Source: Ardenticatenia bacterium
GTDB lineage: Bacteria > Chloroflexota > Anaerolineae > Aggregatilineales > JALXEW01
Direction of reading: 5' to 3'
NCBI GenBank assembly: GCA_027069285.1
Contig: JALXEW010000212.1
Coordinates: 14,517 to 46,845, forward strand
Length of the DNA stretch: 32,329 nucleotides
Shown in pieces: positions 27,274 to 32,329 of the stretch. Position numbers and translations under genes: made by a program. The notes beneath the pieces were generated by a model. The model searched no databases. It saw only the letters and a list, made by a program, of their open reading frames with translations, and was not told the DNA's origin. Position 1 is the stretch's first letter. Each line of letters starts with the position of its first letter.

Positions 27274-28134
27274 TCACGGCACCAGGTACAACGCCGGCAA
27301 ACCATCCGGTGGCGGCGGCTCCATCGGCACATGATTTGGCACCACGAACGAGAACGGATGTGCCAGGTTCAAAACGTAGCCGTGCACGAAGCGCTCCATA
27401 TCCCGGCGGCGCAAAGTGGACTCGCCATGCCTTTCCAAAACCATCATCAGGTATTCCAGGCGCTGCTGGGTATAGCGCCGCCTCAACATGCTCAACGTCG
27501 CCTCCATCACCCTGCGTTGCCGCTCCAGGGCCGAGATCGGGTCATCGGCGCCGTGAACGTAATCCATCGCCTCCTGTCCGTCCATGCCCACCCCGCCGAT
27601 CTCAACCGGCCCGTAGCGATTGATCGCACATATGAACGCATACTGGTCCACCACCAGCACGGCATCCGCCCCAGGCTCCAACTCCACCCCCAGCCCCATC
27701 CTGCTCACCAGCTCCTCGATCCTATCGGCCACCATATGGGCCGCGACCGTCAGATTAGGGTTATCGAAAGCGTCCACCAGCCGTCTACCCTCCCAATCCA
27801 GCCATAGCCACGGCGAAAAGCCCACCACCGATACCCCGGCATATCCCGGCACTATGCGAACCAGCCACAGCCCCATCAGGTCGTAAACCGGGTCGCTCAT
27901 CGGGTCGTTCCAGACCCAGGCCAGCAATATACTTACCGTTTCCTCGTCAAAGAGGCTCGTCTCGTCCCCATCGCGGTACAGCTGCACTTCGACTCGCTGG
28001 CGGGTTGGCCTGGATAGCAACCTCCCCACACCCCAGACCGCCAATGCACAAACAATGCCCGCCATCACACTGGCGAGCAGGAAAATCAACCTCTTCCAAA
28101 ATTCCAGACGACGATTGTAGTATGGGTAACCCAT
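27274..28134 (-). CDS. Membrane-anchored LCP (LytR-CpsA-Psr)-like protein, degenerate active site
   Basis: The protein has 286 residues. Residues 13-38 are a membrane helix and the rest lies outside. The layout follows the LCP fold: SDPVYDLMGLWLVRI (about 80-94), GFSPWLWLDWEGR (about 105-117), DQYAFICAINRYGPVEIGG (about 164-182), GMDGQEAMDYVHG (about 184-196) and an R-x-RQ-like LERQRRV. LCP enzymes attach glycopolymers to the wall. Here the conserved PRD-type stretch reads PWL, so the phosphate-binding arginine appears missing; whether it is active is doubtful. It starts 3 bases after the glycosidase-like gene and is last in its operon. Family assignment is by eye and could be wrong. Confidence 0.6.
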   Translation of the reverse strand: MGYPYYNRRLEFWKRLIFLLASVMAGIVCALAVWGVGRLLSRPTRQRVEVQLYRDGDETSLFDEETVSILLAWVWNDPMSDPVYDLMGLWLVRIVPGYAGVSVVGFSPWLWLDWEGRRLVDAFDNPNLTVAAHMVADRIEELVSRMGLGVELEPGADAVLVVDQYAFICAINRYGPVEIGGVGMDGQEAMDYVHGADDPISALERQRRVMEATLSMLRRRYTQQRLEYLMMVLERHGESTLRRRDMERFVHGYVLNLAHPFSFVVPNHVPMEPPPPDGLPALYLVP

Positions 28135-28137
28135 CGG

Positions 28138-29277
28138 TCAATCAGGTACATCGGGCATGGCATCCGCGCTATGGCGCTCCGCCGCAATCGGCGCCTCATC
28201 CCAAACCCGCACCGACTGGCGCATACGGGCCAGGGCCATGAACGCAGGCCGAGCCGTCCAATCGGGGCGCAGTAAACTGAATGCCCCCATTATATCACCG
28301 GCTGGGACCAAAGTGGCGTAATTGAAATTATTGACCACCATCAGGCCCACAAAAGGCTCGTGGGATGCTATCTCAAACGCCCTGACCAGGTATTCCGCCT
28401 GCTGCTCCTCCGTCACATACCCCTGACCGCTGCCGTCTGCCGAGGCCCATCCGACCATAGTCAGCCACATCTGAGCCTCGGCATCCCCATACTCCACCAT
28501 TACCTGTCTCAGCTCCTCGTAGTGCAAGAAGAAACGCTGTGACCCTTCGAAGTTACCCCCCTGACTGCCGGGCAAAGCATCCGGTGGGTTATCGTAGCCG
28601 TTCAGATGCACTCCGAGCACATCAAACCACTGGCCTCCACCGGCACGATAAAGCTCCGTCAGATAAGCCACGTCATCCATACCGTTTACGCCCTCTTCCC
28701 CCAACACCGGCTCCAACCCCCCGGATACCACCACGCACATCGGATCGGACGTTTTGAGCGCGTTATAAGCCGTCTGCAACAAGATGGCGTACCCGGCAGG
28801 GCTTATTCCGTTACTCCCGGCCCGATTCACCCCCGGCCATATCTCATACGCAGCGATCCTGCCACGGTAGCGGGTGGCCATCTCCGTCAGGAACGCCGAC
28901 AGGGCGTCCAGCCTGACAGGCAGGCCGGAGCCACCGTCATCCAACGCCCAATCCGGCGCGTCGTAGATAGCAACCAGCACCTTTATCCGAAAAGGCCCCA
29001 CCGCAGCAACAAGTATATCCAAAGGCTCCCAATAATATTGCCCCTCGACAGGTTCCACGTCGGCCCATCTGACCGCCTGGCGTAGCCAGTCGAACCCCAT
29101 CCCGGCCACCCCGTTGATCACCGGCTCCGGATCCTGTCCCCACAGCTGCACGGCCACCCCATACCCGAATCCGCTCTGTGCAGATATGCTAATACATGCC
29201 GGCCATAACATCAGCAACATCACAAAAACCATTACGATCATCAGCAACCGGATCATATTCGCCTTTGCCGGGGTCAT
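28138..29277 (-). CDS. Secreted clan GH-A glycosidase-like protein, probably a pseudoenzyme
   Basis: The protein has 379 residues. Residues 9-28 are a signal sequence (LWPAC could be a weak lipobox at Cys28; otherwise cleavage after SISA33). A TIM-barrel glycoside-hydrolase pattern follows: GFDWLRQAVRWADVEPVEGQ, RIAAYEIW (140-147), CVVVSGGLEP (181-190), FDVLGVHLNGYDNPPD and WLTMVGWAS. In active relatives the acid/base is the Glu of EIWNEPN; here EIWPGVN puts Gly149 there. The nucleophile is the Glu of ITEFGW; here LTMVGW puts Met274 there. Both catalytic glutamates seem lost, so it may bind glycans without cutting. The start ATG 29277 follows GAGGTGAGGG. Middle gene of a three-gene operon. 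Confidence 0.75.
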   Translation of the reverse strand: MTPAKANMIRLLMIVMVFVMLLMLWPACISISAQSGFGYGVAVQLWGQDPEPVINGVAGMGFDWLRQAVRWADVEPVEGQYYWEPLDILVAAVGPFRIKVLVAIYDAPDWALDDGGSGLPVRLDALSAFLTEMATRYRGRIAAYEIWPGVNRAGSNGISPAGYAILLQTAYNALKTSDPMCVVVSGGLEPVLGEEGVNGMDDVAYLTELYRAGGGQWFDVLGVHLNGYDNPPDALPGSQGGNFEGSQRFFLHYEELRQVMVEYGDAEAQMWLTMVGWASADGSGQGYVTEEQQAEYLVRAFEIASHEPFVGLMVVNNFNYATLVPAGDIMGAFSLLRPDWTARPAFMALARMRQSVRVWDEAPIAAERHSADAMPDVPD

Positions 29278-29300
29278 TTTGCCCTCACCTCATATAACAA

Positions 29301-29510
29301 TCAGCCGATGCGGAAGAAAGATAACGTCATAAGGGTTGCGAGGAAGGCGGAAACGTAGAATATCGCCCCCCATAGGATCATTGGCTTATAGCTGCGATGC
29401 AGGTACAACCAGGTAGTCATGCGGGCAATTTCTCGCCAGAATAGCAGTTTCAGTCCATAACCTAAGTCATTCAATGCCTTTTTGTATCTTTCTGTTGTCA
29501 TATTACCCAT
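29301..29510 (-). CDS. Small single-helix membrane protein (69 aa), unknown function
   Basis: An amphipathic, charged N-terminal half (MTTERYKKALNDLGYGLKLL, 4-23) leads to one hydrophobic helix (about 44-66, MILWGAIFYVSAFLATLMTL) with FFRIG at the end. No family recognised. ATG 29510 (or ATG 29501 after GGATGGG) is preferred; the open frame continues to 29705 but would overlap the divergent ecfT start. Its base composition is more AT-rich than its neighbours. The stop is 23 bases before the glycosidase-like gene, so it is probably the first gene of that operon. Confidence 0.6.
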   Translation of the reverse strand: MGNMTTERYKKALNDLGYGLKLLFWREIARMTTWLYLHRSYKPMILWGAIFYVSAFLATLMTLSFFRIG

Positions 29511-29518
29511 CCAGGCGC

Positions 29519-29539
29519 CCCGATTCTGTACGAATCGGG
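29519..29539. promoter_or_regulatory. Perfect 8-bp inverted repeat in the divergent control region
   Basis: CCCGATTC-TGTAC-GAATCGGG lies between the divergent starts at 29510 (minus) and 29624 (plus). On the minus side it would form a hairpin 8 bases before the small-protein start. On the plus side it directly abuts a candidate promoter for ecfT, TTGTAA (29540-29545), 17 bases, TAGAAC (29563-29568). A minus-strand candidate, TTGCAT (29588-29583), 18 bases, TATCCT (29564-29559), overlaps it. The repeat could be an operator serving both. Confidence 0.5.
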
Positions 29540-29623
29540 TTGTAATCCACTTGTGATCAGGATAGAACTTCCACATACTGCCATGCAAGTTCCGTGCCAT
29601 TGGACTCGAAAACGGAGGGAAAT

Positions 29624-30397
29624 GTGGGAATATCCGCCGACCTGTACGCGCCTGGACGCTCGTGGCTGCACACCCTCGATCCGAGGGTGAAGCTTTGGGG
29701 AACATTCCTGGGCATCATCGCCGGGCTGGCCACCGCCGACCCTTTTCCCTTACTCGGCGGCCTGGTGGGATTGAACGCGCTGCTGCTGTGCTGCGGGGTT
29801 CCGTTCCGACGTCTGAGGTGGATATGGGGAGCGATCACACCGATCATGGTGCTGATACTGGTACTTCAGCCGTGGTTCGCCCCGTCCGGCACCGCCATCT
29901 TCCGGCTGGGGCCGCTGCACCTGACCGTTGGCGGGATCACAAGCGGACTGACCTTTGCCGTACGGGTGGCACTTCTCGCATTCATAGTGGCAACTCCGTT
30001 GCTGAGCACCAGACAGGACACCCTGGTACACGGGATGGTCAAACTCGGCCTTCCATACACGTGGGGGCTGACGATCACCCTATCGCTGCACTACCTGCCG
30101 ACCGCATACGAAATGTTCCAGAACATACGGCAAGCACAGGAAGTACGCGGCTGGACATCCGGACGTGGGAACCTGTTCGAGCGGGCCAGGAGCTATATGC
30201 CGATACTGGTCGGCGTGGTGATCTCATCGCTCCGGTTGGCGGATCAGCTTGCATTGGCAATGGCAGCGCGTGGGCTTGGCGCCGGCCCCCGCACACCACT
30301 ACACGAAATCAAAATGCGCCCGGCGGATTGGGGCGCCGCGTTCGCCATCACCGCGATCACAGCCGCATTCCTGGCCGGCAGACTCGCCGGGCGATAA
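29624..30397 (+). CDS. ecfT: EcfT/CbiQ-type transmembrane subunit of an ECF vitamin or metal transporter
   Basis: The protein has 257 residues. The N-terminus DLYAPGRSWLHTLDPRVKLWG (about 6-26) is the family signature. Several membrane helices and two cytoplasmic Ala-Arg-Gly-type coupling motifs follow: QEVRGW and MAARGLGAG. In complete transporters EcfT links a substrate-binding S protein to two ATPases. Neither ATPase nor S component is in view, so substrate is unknown. GTG 29624 is chosen because GGAGGG lies 5 bases upstream; the earlier in-frame GTG 29594 lacks a site. Confidence 0.88.
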   Translation: MGISADLYAPGRSWLHTLDPRVKLWGTFLGIIAGLATADPFPLLGGLVGLNALLLCCGVPFRRLRWIWGAITPIMVLILVLQPWFAPSGTAIFRLGPLHLTVGGITSGLTFAVRVALLAFIVATPLLSTRQDTLVHGMVKLGLPYTWGLTITLSLHYLPTAYEMFQNIRQAQEVRGWTSGRGNLFERARSYMPILVGVVISSLRLADQLALAMAARGLGAGPRTPLHEIKMRPADWGAAFAITAITAAFLAGRLAGR

Positions 30398-30412
30398 AGC
30401 CCTCATATCTCC

Positions 30413-31276
30413 TCACTTCGCCGTCAGCACGTAGAAGCCGCGTTCGCGCCCTTCGACCACCTGGCGGATGAAATCGGTCACCATATAGCCGCGCGCAAAT
30501 GCATCTTCGAAAAGCTCCCGGATATGCATCCTCCAGGCCAGCGCCAACCCCATATCCGAGGCCAGGATGGCATCAAAATCGGTCGGTATCTCGATCAGTA
30601 GCCACCTGCCCTCCGGGAAACGGATCACGTCAGACGGACGAACCGCGCCGTCACCATCGGAACGCGCCGGGTTCAGTATCACCGCCCCCGCCTGGGTATA
30701 ATGCGAGATGGAAAGCGGTTCTCGCTTCCCTGCCAGCCTACGCTCCACGCGCCTGCTGGTTATCCACCACTCCGCCAGCAGCCGATCCGTGGGCAGGCCG
30801 ACGTTTTGCGCGTCCTCAAGCCTGCCGTAATAGTCGCGCAGGTACCGCTCCACCACGGCTCCCAGCTTATGCGTGTTGAAATAAGCATTCCGGCTCCGCA
30901 GCGGGTCGAAAGTCCACGTGATCAACCGGACCCCCTGTTTGATCGCGAAATCCCGCTGGGCCAGCTTCATCCGATAGCCCAGCCCCAAATCCTGATACTC
31001 CGGCAGCACGCCCATCCGCTTGGAAACGTGCTTCAGCCGCGTCATAACCGGGCGACGCTCATCCCCCTCGTCTGCGCCCAGAAAGCCAATCAAAAAGCCG
31101 ACCACCTTATCACCGTCGAACGCGCCCAGCACCAATCCTCCGTTGCGTGCAATGGTCAGCAACATATGCGTATGCACGATCATGGCCTCGTCCCCGGCCC
31201 AGAGCACCCGCTGTACCTCTTCCACCTGATACATCTCGTCCAGGGACGTGACCGGTCGAATCGCGATCTCACCCAC
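30413..31276 (-). CDS. GNAT-superfamily acetyltransferase (COG3375-like)
   Basis: The protein has 287 residues. The N-terminal ~150 residues are a GNAT fold: IRPVTSLDEMYQVEEVQRVLW at the start, GLVLGAFDGDKVVGFLIGF (about 47-65), and the acetyl-CoA loop region MGVLPEYQDLGLGYRMKLAQR (about 88-108), followed by LITWTFDPLRSRNAYFNTHKLGA (about 117-139). The C-terminal half is family-specific and ends RERGFYVLTAK. The substrate is unknown. The start is GTG 31276 with GGGAGG 7 bases upstream, 1 base after the reductase stop, so the two are cotranscribed. Confidence 0.85.
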   Translation of the reverse strand: MGEIAIRPVTSLDEMYQVEEVQRVLWAGDEAMIVHTHMLLTIARNGGLVLGAFDGDKVVGFLIGFLGADEGDERRPVMTRLKHVSKRMGVLPEYQDLGLGYRMKLAQRDFAIKQGVRLITWTFDPLRSRNAYFNTHKLGAVVERYLRDYYGRLEDAQNVGLPTDRLLAEWWITSRRVERRLAGKREPLSISHYTQAGAVILNPARSDGDGAVRPSDVIRFPEGRWLLIEIPTDFDAILASDMGLALAWRMHIRELFEDAFARGYMVTDFIRQVVEGRERGFYVLTAK

Positions 31277-31277
31277 C

Positions 31278-32228
31278 TCACAACCTCCCTCGCGGACGCC
31301 TGGTCATGTGCCTGATCAGATCCGGCCAGTACGAATGCCCGCGCATATAAGTCATCAAGGTATCCTCAAAGCGCGCCGGACGAATGCCAAAGTAACGCGA
31401 CATGCTATCCAGCTCGGCAGTGCGATTGGCCGCCAGGATGTCAAACCACTGCGGCGTTATTATCGGGTTCGGCAATATCTGTCCGGCAAGCTCCGCAGCG
31501 TTCCGCAGCAGAAAAGGCGGCAACGAGATCAATATCCTCGGCGCACGACTGACGCGCATCACCGTACGCACCGTCTGCTGATACGTCAGGTACTCCGGCC
31601 CGCCGATCTCCAAAGTGCGGTCCACCGTATCCAGGTTCTCCAGGCTATTTAGTATAGCCTCGACCAGATCGCCTATCCAGAGCGGGTGCAACAACGTCTC
31701 CCCCTCGCCTGGGATCGGGAAGAAAATCGGGTTAAGCCGCAAGGCCATCGCTATGCCGTTGACGAATACATCCCCAGGGCCGAACACGATCCCCACACGG
31801 AATATGGTATGCGGCAGCCCGGAATCACGCACCACCTCCTCGACCTGCCCCTTAATCCGCAGCAGCGGATACGCAGACGTGCGATCCGCGCCCAGCACAC
31901 TAATTATCATAATCCTGCCGATCCTGGCTGCCTTTGCAGCCTCGACCACGCGCTCGGTGGTCTCCAGGTCAATCCGGCGGAGATCGTCCGGGCTTCCCCA
32001 CCATTGGGCACTCACCAGGTGGATCACGGTGTGGGCAGTCCGCATCACGTCTTCCAACGCATCAAGATCGTCCAATGAGACGGGGATCACATCCACGGTC
32101 GTTTCCCAGGGCAGGCGCGGCATCCTACGAGTGGGTCGCACAATGCAAGTGACGTGCTTGCCGGCCTCGGCCAGCCTTTCGACCAGGTTCCGTCCAACGA
32201 ATCCGGTCCCGCCGGAGATCAGGATCAT
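31278..32228 (-). CDS. NDUFA9-like atypical short-chain reductase (NAD(P)-binding)
   Basis: The protein has 316 residues. The nucleotide-binding loop is GGTGFVGRNL (6-15), and VIHLVSAQWW and IMIISVLGAD are later strands of the Rossmann fold. SAYPLLRIKGQVEEVVRDSG stands where the active-site Tyr-xxx-Lys lies in classical members; the spacing is different, as in the atypical NDUFA9/NmrA-like group. TIFRVGIVFGPGDVFVNG and IGGPEYLTYQQ are typical of that group. Role unknown; relatives act as quinone-associated or epimerase-like proteins. ATG 32228 overlaps the gltX stop (ATGA). Confidence 0.88.
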   Translation of the reverse strand: MILISGGTGFVGRNLVERLAEAGKHVTCIVRPTRRMPRLPWETTVDVIPVSLDDLDALEDVMRTAHTVIHLVSAQWWGSPDDLRRIDLETTERVVEAAKAARIGRIMIISVLGADRTSAYPLLRIKGQVEEVVRDSGLPHTIFRVGIVFGPGDVFVNGIAMALRLNPIFFPIPGEGETLLHPLWIGDLVEAILNSLENLDTVDRTLEIGGPEYLTYQQTVRTVMRVSRAPRILISLPPFLLRNAAELAGQILPNPIITPQWFDILAANRTAELDSMSRYFGIRPARFEDTLMTYMRGHSYWPDLIRHMTRRPRGRL

Positions 32229-32329
32229 CCCGCTTCCAAAGCCCTCCTCACCCTGCGCCGTGCCGCCTCCGGCCCGATCAGCGCCAGCACATCGGCCAGA
32301 TGTGGCCCACGCACCGATCCGGTCAGCGC
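32225..32329 (-). CDS. gltX: Glutamyl-tRNA synthetase, last 34 codons (gene enters from the window edge)
   Basis: The frame is open from the window end to a TGA at 32227-32225. The peptide ALTGSVRGPHLADVLALIGP followed by EAARRRVRRALEAG matches the C-terminal anticodon-binding end of bacterial GluRS (RxALTGSxxGP...LxLLG). The gene charges tRNA-Glu. Its stop overlaps the start of the reductase gene by four bases (ATGA). Confidence 0.82.
   Translation of the reverse strand, partial: ALTGSVRGPHLADVLALIGPEAARRRVRRALEAG

Overview
The window reads as a chromosomal segment of a GC-rich bacterium, most likely a member of the Chloroflexota (Anaerolineae-like). This is an inference from gene content: a fused transaldolase/glucose-6-phosphate isomerase, a pseudouridine kinase/glycosidase pair, a DegV protein, a YkvA protein, a NDUFA9-like reductase and a liv-type ABC operon with oversized permeases, together with free use of ATA codons in GC-rich genes. 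No rRNA, tRNA, insertion sequence, phage gene or CRISPR array was seen. Almost every gene has a clear GGAGG-type ribosome binding site, and these were used to correct several starts.

Layout. Positions 1-829 hold the 5' part of a membrane histidine kinase (minus strand, runs off the window). Positions 1074-6445 are a plus-strand operon: the F1 ATP synthase genes atpA, atpG, atpD and atpC, followed 6 bases later by an MreB-type actin. The membrane (F0) and delta subunit genes are not beside them. A bidirectional terminator separates this from the primary sigma factor (6519-7703, minus). The gap upstream of the sigma gene holds a good -10 box flanked by a 9-bp inverted repeat, and an overlooked 50-residue plus-strand ORF encoding one membrane helix with a cationic Arg/Pro/Trp tail. 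A penicillin-acylase-family Ntn hydrolase (minus) is divergent from psuK-psuG. Then come a stand-alone receiver, a minus-strand operon ykvA-phosphoesterase-TlpA, degV, tal-pgi and a lipoprotein.

Positions 19600-27028 (minus) are a branched-chain-amino-acid-type ABC importer, livJ-livH-livM-livG-livF, with a well-formed promoter, a structured leader and an intra-operon hairpin. Its two permeases are highly unusual. LivH (697 aa) carries, between two membrane helices, a solute-binding domain of the SBP_bac_3 type whose parts are in circularly permuted order. LivM (799 aa) carries an extra N-terminal hydrophobic region of about 425 residues built from three related repeats. Together with the ordinary type-I binding protein LivJ, the importer seems to have two kinds of ligand-binding domain. 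This is the strongest candidate for an undescribed system in the window.

Positions 27274-29510 (minus) form a three-gene cell-surface cluster: a 69-aa membrane protein, a secreted clan GH-A glycosidase-like protein that lacks both catalytic glutamates by eye, and a membrane-anchored LCP-like protein with a degenerate active site. Divergent from it is an EcfT-type transmembrane protein without its ATPases in view. The window ends with a minus-strand run of gltX (last 34 codons), a NDUFA9-like reductase and a GNAT acetyltransferase, the genes touching or overlapping.
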